Position numbers and translations under genes: made by a program
The notes under the pieces: model-generated
What the model was told of the DNA's origin: nothing
Seen by the model: only the letters and a program-made list of their open reading frames with translations
Databases searched by the model: none
Source: Bradyrhizobium sp. Ghvi
GTDB taxonomy: Bacteria; Pseudomonadota; Alphaproteobacteria; Rhizobiales; Xanthobacteraceae
Reading direction: 5' to 3'
Length of the DNA stretch: 64,000 nt
Assembly (NCBI RefSeq): GCF_900115265.1
Contig: NZ_FOVU01000003.1
Location: forward strand, 434,001 to 498,000
Shown here: positions 1-7,511 of the stretch, in pieces
Layout of the letters: each line of letters begins with the position of its first letter
How positions within the stretch are numbered: the stretch's first letter is position 1

Positions 1-530
1 TATGTCATGCCGCGTACCAGAGTGCGCAGGACGTCGACAAATCGGGTTTGTCCTCCCGGCAGCCGCCCGCTGTCCGCGAACTTCAGTTTCCAATGCAGGT
101 CTTCGATCGAGAGGTTGTCAACGTCGTGCAATGCGAGACGTCGTACTTGCGGCGAGACGGAGAAAGAAGCTTGGATGAAGTCGTCGAGGTCCGTCTGTCC
201 GTCGATATCGCATAGCCCGCAGACGAAATGGCTCCGAAGCGCTCGCAGCTTGCCGAAGCTTTCCAGGACCAAGCCTGAATGGGGACACAGAATGTCCCAA
301 TGCAAGTCGACGAGCCCGGCGCGAGCAGCGTGGAGGAACAGGTCGATCGCTTCCTGCTCAGCCACGCCGCGATCTCGAGCGAACGCCAAGGGGTTGGCGC
401 GGAAGATGCTGACTTCGTCGCCACTACGGATCAGGGTTTCAAACTTGGAAATGACCCGCGGGCTCCAGGCTCTGGCCTGCTCGATCTGGGTCATCTTGCT
501 TTCGAGAAGCCGTTCGTCAATGGATGTCAT
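1..530 (-). CDS. DUF5939 / adenylate-guanylate cyclase-type protein, 5' part only
   Basis: An open frame reads leftwards from an ATG at 530 off the window edge, so only about 176 N-terminal residues are visible. The start is preceded by GGAG at good spacing. The protein opens MTSIDERLLESKMTQIE and continues through a helical region with the segment EAIDLFLHAARAGLVDLHWD, then a Cys-containing segment (Cys82, Cys104, Cys107) that looks like a degenerate zinc ribbon. This matches the DUF5939 domain as I know it, which in many Bradyrhizobium proteins precedes a class III adenylate/guanylate cyclase domain. The cyclase half would lie outside the window and is inferred. The other short frames here lack family character. 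Confidence 0.75.
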   Translation of the reverse strand, partial: MTSIDERLLESKMTQIEQARAWSPRVISKFETLIRSGDEVSIFRANPLAFARDRGVAEQEAIDLFLHAARAGLVDLHWDILCPHSGLVLESFGKLRALRSHFVCGLCDIDGQTDLDDFIQASFSVSPQVRRLALHDVDNLSIEDLHWKLKFADSGRLPGGQTRFVDVLRTLVRGMT

Positions 531-826
531 CGACAGCTCCTGACGGTGCTAGTCCAGCGAAAAGCAGCATTTCGCAGCGCCGGCCATCCGCTGGCGGTCC
601 AAGGATAACACACCGGCGGTACGTTGCCCTGAACTAATTCGGTCGGTTTAGGCATCGCCGCTTCCGCTCCACCCTGACAAGCCGACCTGCTCAAAGGCCA
701 GGTTGCAAATGGCGGCGCGGGCTGCTCAGACAGCGACATTTGCGATGACACGCGTTCCGTGCCTGCCCAACTTTTCATTCAGGCGGCCTATCGCAAATTG
801 CCGTGGTCACGCTTAGCTTGGGGCTC
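531..826. other. Intergenic stretch, no gene seen
   Basis: About 300 bases between the divergently transcribed cyclase-type gene and the flavin monooxygenase. Open frames here have no recognisable family or good ribosome binding site. It presumably holds the two promoters, but I see no convincing -35/-10 pair. Confidence 0.4.
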
Positions 827-1849
827 ATGAAAAAGATCGGATTCCTGTCCTTCGGACACTGGACACCCTCGCCGCAATCGCAGACGCGCTCGGCGGCTGA
901 TACGCTGCTGCAATCGATCGATCTTGCGGTCGCGGCCGAGCAGCTTGGCGCGGACGGCGCCTATTTTCGCGTGCATCATTTCGCGCGGCAGCTGGCTTCA
1001 CCCTTCCCGCTGCTGGCTGCGGTCGGCGCCAGGACCAGCAGGATCGAGATCGGCACGGCCGTGATCGACATGCGCTACGAGAACCCGCTCTACATGGTGG
1101 AGGATGCCGGCAGCGCCGATCTCATCGCCGGCGGACGGCTCCAGCTCGGCATCAGCCGCGGCTCGCCCGAGCAGGTGATCGACGGCTGGCGCTATTTCGG
1201 CTATCGCCCGGCCGAAGGGCAGAGCGATGCCGACATGGGGCGGCGCCACGCCGAAGTATTTCTCGATCTGCTCCGCGGCGAAGGTTTTGCAGAGCCCAAT
1301 CCGCAGCCGATGTTTCCGAACCCGCCGGGCCTGTTGCGCCTCGAGCCGCATGCCGCCGGCTTGCGCGAGCGGATCTGGTGGGGTGCCGGCTCGAATGCGA
1401 CGGCGGTTTGGGCGGCGAAGCTCGGCATGAATTTGCAGAGCTCGACGCTGAAGAACGACGAAACAGGTGAAGCCTTTCACGTGCAGCAGGCCGCGCAGAT
1501 CCGCAGTTTTCGCGCCGCATGGAAGGAAGCCGGCCACACGCGCGAGCCGCGCGTCTCCGTCAGCCGCAGCATCTTCGCGCTGATGGACGATCGCGACCGC
1601 GCCTATTTCGGCCGCGAGCGCGGCGGCGAGGATCAGATCGGCTTCATCGACCCGCACACCCGCGCGATCTTCGGCCGCTCCTATGCGGCGGAGCCGGACG
1701 TGCTGATCGAGCAGCTCAGGCAGGACGAAGCGATCACTGAAGCCGATACGCTGCTGCTGACCATCCCGAACCAGCTCGGCGTCGACTACTGCGCGCACGC
1801 GATCGAGGCGATTTTGACCCACGTGGCGCCGGCGCTGGGGTGGCGCTAG
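827..1849 (+). CDS. LLM-class (luciferase-like) flavin-dependent monooxygenase
   Basis: About 340 residues starting MKKIGFLSFGHW, the usual first strand of bacterial luciferase-like TIM barrels. Family features follow: SIDLAVAAEQLGADGAYFRVHH, then a segment around ASPFPLLAAVGARTSRIEIG, and GISRGSPEQ. These proteins use reduced flavin and oxygen to oxidise small organic substrates in the cytoplasm; the substrate cannot be read from sequence. I chose the ATG at 827 over an in-frame GTG at 803 because the fold begins directly there. The gene stands alone, with no flavin reductase beside it, so reduced flavin must come from elsewhere in the cell. Confidence 0.85.
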   Translation: MKKIGFLSFGHWTPSPQSQTRSAADTLLQSIDLAVAAEQLGADGAYFRVHHFARQLASPFPLLAAVGARTSRIEIGTAVIDMRYENPLYMVEDAGSADLIAGGRLQLGISRGSPEQVIDGWRYFGYRPAEGQSDADMGRRHAEVFLDLLRGEGFAEPNPQPMFPNPPGLLRLEPHAAGLRERIWWGAGSNATAVWAAKLGMNLQSSTLKNDETGEAFHVQQAAQIRSFRAAWKEAGHTREPRVSVSRSIFALMDDRDRAYFGRERGGEDQIGFIDPHTRAIFGRSYAAEPDVLIEQLRQDEAITEADTLLLTIPNQLGVDYCAHAIEAILTHVAPALGWR

Positions 1850-1984
1850 CTTTCTAGCGAGCCCGCCCTCGCGCGCATCGCCGGTCGTGTGAAGTGGAGC
1901 GAGGCGGCCAACCGCTCGGCCATGATGGAGCCTCTGGCCGTCGCCGCTGGGACGGCGTTGACCGCCTCGCTTTCGTGGTGAGCT

Positions 1985-2140
1985 TAGTGTTGACGCTCGT
2001 GAAAACGCCTTTCAGGGAGCCGCCGAGACTGTTGACGGCGGTGATGATCGCCAGGGCAATCCCTGCGGCGATCAGCCCATACTCGATCGCCGTTGCACCG
2101 CTCTCTCATCGGCGAGGAACTTCTTGAAGGTGGACAACAA
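1985..2140 (-). pseudogene. Flp/Fap-type pilin gene with a 2-base frameshift
   Basis: On the minus strand a TTG at 2140 or 2137 follows a strong GGGGAGG. The frame reads STFKKFLADE and then leaves the family and stops after about a dozen codons. If two bases of the repeated AG tract near 2099-2106 are ignored, the other frame continues as SGATAIEYGLIAAGIALAII then TAVNSLGGSLKGVF. That is the conserved prepilin cleavage and hydrophobic helix region of Flp pilins. The restored frame also lacks the usual early stop and would run to 1854. It may be a dead gene or a sequencing error; no other tad/cpa gene is in the window. Confidence 0.75.
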
Positions 2141-2308
2141 ACGGGCCTCCCCGAGTTATATATCATGTTGCGTGTATGTGACGGTTGTTTCAACCGATGT
2201 ATGCACGTCAACAAGTTAAGTGTAGATGAATCCGCAGGATGAAATCTGATGGTATCGCCCGTCTTCATGCCTGTTGCAGATTGTCACATCGTGTCAGCTC
2301 GCGCGCCC

Positions 2309-2878
2309 CTAGCGCGTCGGCAGGCGCTCCACCAGCTTCGCCAACATCGCGGCCGGAAGCTTCACCGCCGACAGCCGCCAGCCATCGCCGGCAAAATGCA
2401 TGCTGATGCTGCCGGCATCGCTGGTGGCACCGAGCCGCAGCGAAAACTCCACCGGCTTGATGAAAGTGAAGCGCCGGACAATTCCCGGTATGTTCGAGAC
2501 GTCAATCTCCGTCAGCGGCGGAATGCTGCCGAGCTCGACGTTGCTCCGCACCGTCCCGGTCCGGAGCAGAACGGCGATATTGTCCTGCGTCAGCAGTTTG
2601 CCTGCGAGGTCATCCGCGAGGCTGGCGCCGAACGTGTTGATGGCGAGGCGCTCGAACGGCTTGACCGGGCGCGTTTGCCCGAGGCGGCGAAGATAGGCAT
2701 CGATCAGCTGCTCAACAAAAGCGTGGCGCACGCGCGGAAGATCGGTCCGGGCAAGCACCTGATCGGCGTCGCCGCTGCGCGCCGCAGCAATCAGGCCGGC
2801 GAGCGAAGCGAATGCCACACCTGCATAAACGAAGAAGCACAGCGTCAAGACGGCGAACGCGGCGATAAGCCACTTCAT
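2309..2878 (-). CDS. DUF2939 domain protein, membrane-anchored
   Basis: A 189-residue protein with one N-terminal hydrophobic segment (about residues 2-25) acting as uncleaved anchor or signal, followed by a domain with the run LIAAARSGDADQVLARTDLP. It ends with a beta-rich part containing AGDGWRLSAVKLPA. This is the arrangement of DUF2939 proteins, which have no known activity; the bulk should be periplasmic. The gene is flanked by the broken pilin downstream and a tiny membrane peptide upstream, both on the same strand, with gaps too long for a tight operon. Confidence 0.75.
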   Translation of the reverse strand: MKWLIAAFAVLTLCFFVYAGVAFASLAGLIAAARSGDADQVLARTDLPRVRHAFVEQLIDAYLRRLGQTRPVKPFERLAINTFGASLADDLAGKLLTQDNIAVLLRTGTVRSNVELGSIPPLTEIDVSNIPGIVRRFTFIKPVEFSLRLGATSDAGSISMHFAGDGWRLSAVKLPAAMLAKLVERLPTR

Positions 2879-3012
2879 GCCGGCCCAACGAGGATCGGAA
2901 CGCGGCGTTCCAACATCATGCGCTTACGTGCCTAGCGCCGGCGCATTCGTCTCCAATGTGCGGGGTCAGCCGGAAAGCCCGCTTCCTCTAGCGAGAAAAC
3001 GGGCCCGAGCAG

Positions 3013-3093
3013 TCAGTGCATATGGCCGATGAGATAGATTCCACCACCGACGACCAGGATTGCGGGCAAGGCCCAAAGAATCAAAACAGGCAT
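3013..3093 (-). CDS. 26-residue single-span membrane peptide
   Basis: The frame MPVLILWALPAILVVGGGIY then LIGHMH ends at TGA (3013-3015). It is preceded by a near-perfect Shine-Dalgarno region (GGAGGAGAGGAC) six to eight bases before the ATG at 3093. The peptide is almost entirely one hydrophobic helix with a His-rich end. Longer in-frame versions upstream lack a comparable start signal. Small inner-membrane peptides of this kind often regulate larger membrane proteins, but no partner can be named. The case rests on the ribosome binding site and composition only. Confidence 0.5.
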   Translation of the reverse strand: MPVLILWALPAILVVGGGIYLIGHMH

Positions 3094-3225
3094 CTGTCCT
3101 CTCCTCCAATTCTGCTCCCGAAGGAAAATAGCAAGAAGCGGCAGACGTTCCCCGGTTCCCCAGGGAACGCGCAGGCAGATCATGAGTTCATCGCAGCGCC
3201 GCATCCAGCGGCGAGGGAGAACGCG

Positions 3226-3570
3226 ATGAAGAAGTTGATGTTGATTTCAGCCGCCGCCCTGCTCGTGTCGACGGGCGCGATGGCGCAAACCACCGTGACC
3301 ACGACGACGGGCGCGGCGCACGGTGCCACCGTGCAGATCGAGCCGGAGTATCGCACCAGGATCCACTCCTACGTCACCGAGCACAAGATCCGCCCGGTCG
3401 AGACGCACGAAAAGATCGTGGTCGGCTCGCCGGTCCCGCGCGACGTCGAGCTCGCGACCGTTCCGAGCGATTGGGGTCCCTCGCTCACCAAGTATCGTTA
3501 CGTCTATTCCGGCAGCCACGTGATGCTGGTCGATCCCGAGACGCGCATGGTCGTCCAGGAAGTCGACTAG
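3226..3570 (+). CDS. DUF1236 exported protein
   Basis: The ATG at 3226 follows GAGGGAGAACGCG and opens a Sec signal peptide, MKKLMLISAAALLVSTGAMA, with cleavage expected before QTT. The 114-residue precursor carries the DUF1236 pattern: VQIEPEYRTRIHSYVTEHK, a central VVGSPVPRDVEL, and a C-terminal YRYVYSGSHVMLVDPETRMV. The final YVY...V.DP.TR.VV segment is typical of the family, common as multiple paralogues in Bradyrhizobium and of unknown periplasmic function. The upstream in-frame extension to 3016 has no signal peptide and is rejected. A GC-rich hairpin follows the stop. Confidence 0.85.
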   Translation: MKKLMLISAAALLVSTGAMAQTTVTTTTGAAHGATVQIEPEYRTRIHSYVTEHKIRPVETHEKIVVGSPVPRDVELATVPSDWGPSLTKYRYVYSGSHVMLVDPETRMVVQEVD

Positions 3571-3986
3571 CGCCGCCCGCGGCGGGTCGTGGAGGAGCGG
3601 CCCGCCGCGTATGCGTTTGGTGATTCGTAGCAGCGCCTGATGCCCACCATCCGATGTTTTCGTTCGCAGGCGCACTGATCGTGGGGTTGCTTTTTGTAAT
3701 CCGGAAATCTGCCGCCGATTGCTGCACCTTCGACAGCCGATGAGATCGAGCGAACCGTCATTCGCGTTCGCTTCGCACACGAGAAACTTGCGAGTCTGCA
3801 TTGCGCGGAAAGCAGCGCATGAACAGCAGATGAATGGACGCCGCGATGTTCGCCCACTCCACGCGCCGCGAAACTGCGGACACAGCGGATCAGCCGTGAA
3901 CGGCGCGCATGCAGGGGAACGTTTGCGCGATTGCCAATTTATCCCGGGCCTGATTTGGCGATTTTTGGAAACTGGAGGAGACAGAG
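3571..3986. other. Intergenic region with a GC hairpin after the DUF1236 gene
   Basis: No gene supported over about 415 bases. An inverted repeat with arms GCGGCGGG (3579-3586) and CCCGCCGC (3601-3608) lies just after the DUF1236 stop and could terminate transcription, although no T-run follows. The remainder is presumably the promoter region of the Gly/Ser-rich protein gene. Confidence 0.4.
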
Positions 3987-4526
3987 ATGAGGATGTTGAA
4001 GCTTTCCGCGGCTGCGGCCGCTCTGCTGGCCAGCACGGCGTTGGCCGTTGCGCAATCGAGCTCGACGGTCGGTACCGGCGGCTCGTCCGCTGGCGGCGGC
4101 ACCAGCAGCTCGACGATCGGGACCGGCGGCTCGTCGGCTGGTGGCAGCGGCTCGGGCTCGGCATCGACGCTCGGCACCGGCGGCTCGTCGGCGGGCGGCG
4201 GCAAGAGCAGCTCGACTGTCGGGACCGGCGGCTCCGCGGCCGGCAGCGGTTCGGGCAGCGGCTCGGCTTCGACGCTCGGCACCGGCGGTTCGTCGGCGGG
4301 CGGCGGCAAGAGTTCGTCCAGCGTCGGCACCGGCGGCTCGGCAGCGGGCTCAGGCTCGAACTCCGCCTCGACGCTCGGCACTGGCGGCTCGTCCGCGGGC
4401 AGCGGCAAGAGCGGCTCGACCGTTGGTGCGGCCGGCTCGTCTGCGGGCCATGCCAGCGAGATGGGCATGGAAAAGGGCAAGGGCCACCACAAGGACGAGA
4501 TGAAGAAGGACAAGGACAGGGATTAA
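3987..4526 (+). CDS. Exported Gly/Ser-rich repeat protein
   Basis: A signal peptide (about residues 1-22, ending ALAVAQ) is followed by eight copies of a 15-19-residue unit built on S-T-(V/I/L)-G-T-G-G-S-(S/A)-A-G, from about residue 24 to 155. Units alternate between a KSS-ending type and an SGSA-ending type, so the higher-order period is two units. The tail is strongly charged (GMEKGKGHHKDEMKKDKDRD). GGAGGAGACAGAG precedes the ATG. No enzymatic domain is present; a structural, surface or matrix role is plausible but inferred. The next two genes encode related exported low-complexity proteins in the same direction. Confidence 0.7.
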   Translation: MRMLKLSAAAAALLASTALAVAQSSSTVGTGGSSAGGGTSSSTIGTGGSSAGGSGSGSASTLGTGGSSAGGGKSSSTVGTGGSAAGSGSGSGSASTLGTGGSSAGGGKSSSSVGTGGSAAGSGSNSASTLGTGGSSAGSGKSGSTVGAAGSSAGHASEMGMEKGKGHHKDEMKKDKDRD

Positions 4527-4589
4527 CGCCTTAAGGTCCACGGAGCGGCAGCGATGCCGCTCCTTTGTCTGTGTTGGAGGAGAACTGCC

Positions 4590-4943
4590 ATGAACAAATC
4601 GATCATTGCGATTTCAGCATTGGCTTTGATGGGCAGCACCGCTCTGGCCGCAACGACGGAAAAGACCGGCAAGACGGCCTCCGGCGAAACCTGCAAGGTC
4701 ACGGTCGAGAAACATGCCGACGGCAGCATCACTGCGCTCGGCTCATCTAGCTCCGGCACGACCGGATCGACGGCGTCAAGCGGTTCGCTGTCGAGCTCGA
4801 GCTCGGCCGGCGGATCGTCGGTGCATGTGCAGGCCGGCGGCGGCAATGTTTCGAGCTCGTCATCGACGGCAGGCGGCCCTGGCTCAACGAGCGCCAGTAC
4901 CATCACCGTCAACGGCTGCACGATCTCGACCTCGTCACCCTGA
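4590..4943 (+). CDS. Exported Ser/Gly-rich protein with two terminal cysteines
   Basis: 117 residues from the ATG at 4590, which follows GGAGGAG. A signal peptide (MNKSIIAISALALMGSTALA) precedes a short head with one cysteine (GETCKVTVEKHADGSI), a long Ser/Gly/Thr low-complexity centre, and a tail with the second cysteine (TITVNGCTISTSSP). The placement of one cysteine on each side of the flexible centre suggests a loop-closing disulfide after export; this is inference. It lies 63 bases after the Gly/Ser repeat gene and 15 bases before the next one, so the three may be co-transcribed. Confidence 0.65.
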   Translation: MNKSIIAISALALMGSTALAATTEKTGKTASGETCKVTVEKHADGSITALGSSSSGTTGSTASSGSLSSSSSAGGSSVHVQAGGGNVSSSSSTAGGPGSTSASTITVNGCTISTSSP

Positions 4944-4958
4944 ACAGAGGATTGCAAC

Positions 4959-5387
4959 ATGAGAATACTCGCTACGACCTCGGCGGTCGCGCTTCTGCTT
5001 GCCGCCACCTCACCTGTGCTGGCGCAGACCAGCATCACCGGCGGATCAGGCGGCTCGGCCGCCGCAGGCGGCACCTCCGCCTCCACCGTCGGCACCGGCG
5101 GGACGTCGACCTCGGCAAGCGGCAGCACAGGCTCGTCGATTGCGACTGGTGGAAGCGCCGCCGCCGTCAATGGCAAGAGCCAGACCGGTGTCAGCATGAA
5201 CAAGGGCAATGGCCCGGTGCTGAATTCCAACGCCCGCGCACAAGCGCATGAGGGCGGCACGTTCAGCCGTTCGCACACGCGCACGCAGGTGAAGGCCGGT
5301 GAACAAGTCGGCTCGACCACCAAGACGATGTCGCACGTGCCGGGCTCGAAGCCGACCATGTCGACCACGTCGACGACGGCACGATAG
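4959..5387 (+). CDS. Exported Gly/Ser/Thr-rich protein
   Basis: 142 residues beginning with a signal peptide (MRILATTSAVALLLAATSPV, cleavage near LAQ). The first half is a short version of the neighbouring repeat composition (SASTVGTGGTSTSASG, SSIATGGSAAA). The second half is different: NKGNGPVLNSNARAQAHEGG followed by basic and Thr/Ser-rich sequence. Downstream at 5421-5449 lies a good intrinsic terminator, which closes the three-gene cluster. No known domain is recognised; the function is unknown. Confidence 0.65.
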   Translation: MRILATTSAVALLLAATSPVLAQTSITGGSGGSAAAGGTSASTVGTGGTSTSASGSTGSSIATGGSAAAVNGKSQTGVSMNKGNGPVLNSNARAQAHEGGTFSRSHTRTQVKAGEQVGSTTKTMSHVPGSKPTMSTTSTTAR

Positions 5388-5420
5388 CGCTTCGCACAAA
5401 CGCTTTGATCCTCACGACCT

Positions 5421-5449
5421 GCTGCCCGATCCGATCGGGCAGCTCTTTT
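5421..5449 (+). terminator. Rho-independent terminator after the Gly/Ser-rich gene cluster
   Basis: Perfect 10-bp arms GCTGCCCGAT and ATCGGGCAGC with a 3-base loop are followed by TCTTTT. It sits 34 bases after the stop of the last plus-strand gene and just before the end of the convergent minus-strand gene, so it may serve both directions. Confidence 0.75.
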
Positions 5450-5457
5450 GCCCCGGT

Positions 5458-5919
5458 TCAACCGCCGCTGAGGCTATGGCTGATGCGCGTGACGACCGCA
5501 TCCCATTGCCGCTTCTCGGCCGCGGGATAATTGATCAGCACACAGTGGACGTAGCCGCTGGTGAAGTTGCAGCGGTCGTACCAGATCTTGTCATGCTTGA
5601 TGCTGGACACGACGAAGAAGTTTTGCCCAATCCGCTTGTAGACGATGCCGGACGGCGGATGCTTCGCCGCCAGGAATGCGGCCGGCGAAATCCCCTGCTC
5701 GCGAGGAACGGCCTGCACCGTGAGATCGGCAGTGCCGTCGGGCGTGCGGAATTTCTGGCCGTAGCCGTCCGGCTTGCCTGCCTGTTCCGTGAAGATCGAG
5801 GTGGGAATGTCGACCGATGTCCCGGACTGGGGGATGCGGTAGGCCGTCCAAGCGTCGGCCCGGGCAAGAACCGGCGAAGCGAGCATTAGTGCAAGGGTGA
5901 CGGCGGCTATCGTCTTCAT
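5458..5919 (-). CDS. Exported protein of unknown function, 153 residues
   Basis: The ATG at 5919 opens a signal peptide (MKTIAAVTLALMLASPVLAR, then ADA). The mature part begins WTAYRIPQSGTSVDIPTSIF and contains a DLTVQAVPREQGISPAAFLA segment, then VYKRIGQNFFVVSS and a C-terminal CNFTSGYVHCVLINYPA pair of cysteines. The pattern of a scaled physicochemical core ending in a pair of cysteines is seen in many rhizobial hypothetical exported proteins; I cannot assign a function. The longer in-frame extension upstream lacks a signal peptide and overlaps the next gene. The 10-base gap to that gene suggests co-transcription. Confidence 0.7.
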   Translation of the reverse strand: MKTIAAVTLALMLASPVLARADAWTAYRIPQSGTSVDIPTSIFTEQAGKPDGYGQKFRTPDGTADLTVQAVPREQGISPAAFLAAKHPPSGIVYKRIGQNFFVVSSIKHDKIWYDRCNFTSGYVHCVLINYPAAEKRQWDAVVTRISHSLSGG

Positions 5920-5929
5920 GTCGATCTCA

Positions 5930-6148
5930 TCATTTGCGCGGCGCCAGTTGCAGCTCCAGCAAGGCGATCCTCTGCAAGTTCGCCACATCGCGCTCGCCTG
6001 CGCCTGCGGTGCGCAGGATGGATTCGGCGAGCGCGGTAACGTGCGACGAATGCACAGGCTCCGGCAGGGTCGCGACCGCAGCATCCAGGGCGCTGGTCAT
6101 CAGCTCGATCACCTCTGGGGAAAATGCGGCGTTGGAAAAGTTCTTCAT
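5930..6148 (-). CDS. Small conserved cytoplasmic protein, 72 residues
   Basis: MKNFSNAAFSPEVIELMTSA and the following helices form a compact, all-helical small protein with no signal peptide. I recognise it as a type of hypothetical common in Bradyrhizobium genomes; function unknown. The ATG at 6148 is chosen because the much longer upstream frame (to about 7500) runs antisense through the AraC-type gene and has shadow composition. It ends 10 bases before the exported-protein gene, so both may be expressed together from a promoter in the short gap before the divergent regulator. Confidence 0.6.
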   Translation of the reverse strand: MKNFSNAAFSPEVIELMTSALDAAVATLPEPVHSSHVTALAESILRTAGAGERDVANLQRIALLELQLAPRK

Positions 6149-6295
6149 CTCGCGGGGCCGGCCGCCGATAGGCGCCACCGGTTCAACGCCGGGAAAAAAT
6201 GGAAGTTCCTGCGCGAGAGTCACGCATGCTGTTGACAGGACTGCTCCTGATGCAATTCTGCGTCGCAGCTGATCCCTGCCGGACCCCTGAATTGC

Positions 6296-7381
6296 ATGTC
6301 GACCCTGGAAGCTGCACTGCGTGGAGGAGCTGTCGTCATCCTTCTTCTCCGCGCGGCCGTCGCCGCTCGCAATACGCGGCGCGACCCCGTGAGCCGTTAT
6401 GCCGCGCTGCTGAACGCGAGTATCGCGGCCTTTATCGTCGAGTCCGCACCGGGCTTCGGTGCGCTTGATTTGAGCCTGCGCATTCCGGTCGCAATGGTCA
6501 GCGCGGGATTGCCGGCCGCGTTCTGGATCGCCATGGGCGCGATGTTCACCGACGAGTTTCGGCCGCGCTGGTCCCATGCGCTCGGCTGGCTGGCGCTGGT
6601 GGCGCTCGCCGTGATGGACCAGTTCAGGCACCCGATGTCCGTCGACGTGGCACGCACCGGCCTGTCGGTGGCCTTCCTGCTGTTCGGCGCCTGGCATGCA
6701 TGGTCGGGGCGCGGGATCGACCTGGTTGAAGGGCGACGGAGGCTTCGCGTCTGGTACGCTGCCATCACGGTGCTTTATGCGCTGGTCGCGATCGCGGCGG
6801 ACTGGCTCTGGCCCGGCGGCCTTTCGGCGAGTTCGGTCAGCCTCGCCAATGCAGCCGCCCTGACGGCGCTGATCTTCCTGTTCGCCGTACAGGCCTCGAT
6901 CATTACGGCGGAGACGCAGCTGGCGTCCGCCGCCGTACAGGCCAGGCCATCGGCGCCTGCATTCGATCCGCAGGTCGTTGCGCCGGCAGCCGGACCCGAT
7001 TCGGCGCAGCTCTTGGCGCTCCAGCACCTGCTCGAGCACGACAAGGTCTTTCGCGAGCCGGACCTGAGCACCGCGTCGCTGTCGCAAAAACTCGGCATCC
7101 CGGAATATCGGCTGCGCCATCTGATCAACCGGCGGCTCGGCCATCGCAATTTCAACGCCTTCGTTAACGGCTACCGGCTCGCGGATGCCGAAGCCGCGCT
7201 CAGCGACCCCGCGCAGGCCAGCGTTCCGATCCTGACCATCGCGCTCGATGCAGGCTTCGGCTCGGTCGGTCCCTTCAACCGCGCCTTCAAGGCGCAGACC
7301 GGGCTGACGCCGTCGGAGTACCGGCGGGCTCGCCTTTCCGGCGCGGGAGCGGCCGTCGGACCGGATACGGCCGAGGCCTGA
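6296..7381 (+). CDS. Membrane-anchored AraC-family transcriptional regulator
   Basis: 361 residues. The N-terminal half (about residues 8-205) contains six or seven hydrophobic segments separated by short loops. The C-terminal part (about 240-345) is an AraC/XylS DNA-binding domain: TASLSQKLGIPEYRLRHLIN is the first helix-turn-helix and a region around ILTIALDAGFGSVGPFNRAF, then TGLTPSEYR, is the second, with the family's signature. Such regulators sense a membrane or lipid signal through the N-terminal part. The sterol-desaturase-like gene follows 130 bases downstream on the same strand and is the obvious candidate target. Confidence 0.85.
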   Translation: MSTLEAALRGGAVVILLLRAAVAARNTRRDPVSRYAALLNASIAAFIVESAPGFGALDLSLRIPVAMVSAGLPAAFWIAMGAMFTDEFRPRWSHALGWLALVALAVMDQFRHPMSVDVARTGLSVAFLLFGAWHAWSGRGIDLVEGRRRLRVWYAAITVLYALVAIAADWLWPGGLSASSVSLANAAALTALIFLFAVQASIITAETQLASAAVQARPSAPAFDPQVVAPAAGPDSAQLLALQHLLEHDKVFREPDLSTASLSQKLGIPEYRLRHLINRRLGHRNFNAFVNGYRLADAEAALSDPAQASVPILTIALDAGFGSVGPFNRAFKAQTGLTPSEYRRARLSGAGAAVGPDTAEA

Positions 7382-7511
7382 CCGATTCCTGATACGAGGC
7401 GGGCCGTTTGCGGAAATCGGCCATTCCGCCTGCAGGAATCGGCGCGCCGGGGCATGTTCGCCATGCCAGCTTTCTCCCCGCAGGTCGCGAGCCTGCGATG
7501 CGGAGAACGCC

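Noticed and set aside
2249..2935. Long plus-strand frame over the DUF2939 gene
   Set aside because: It is antisense to a family-recognisable gene and its composition is that of a GC-rich shadow frame.
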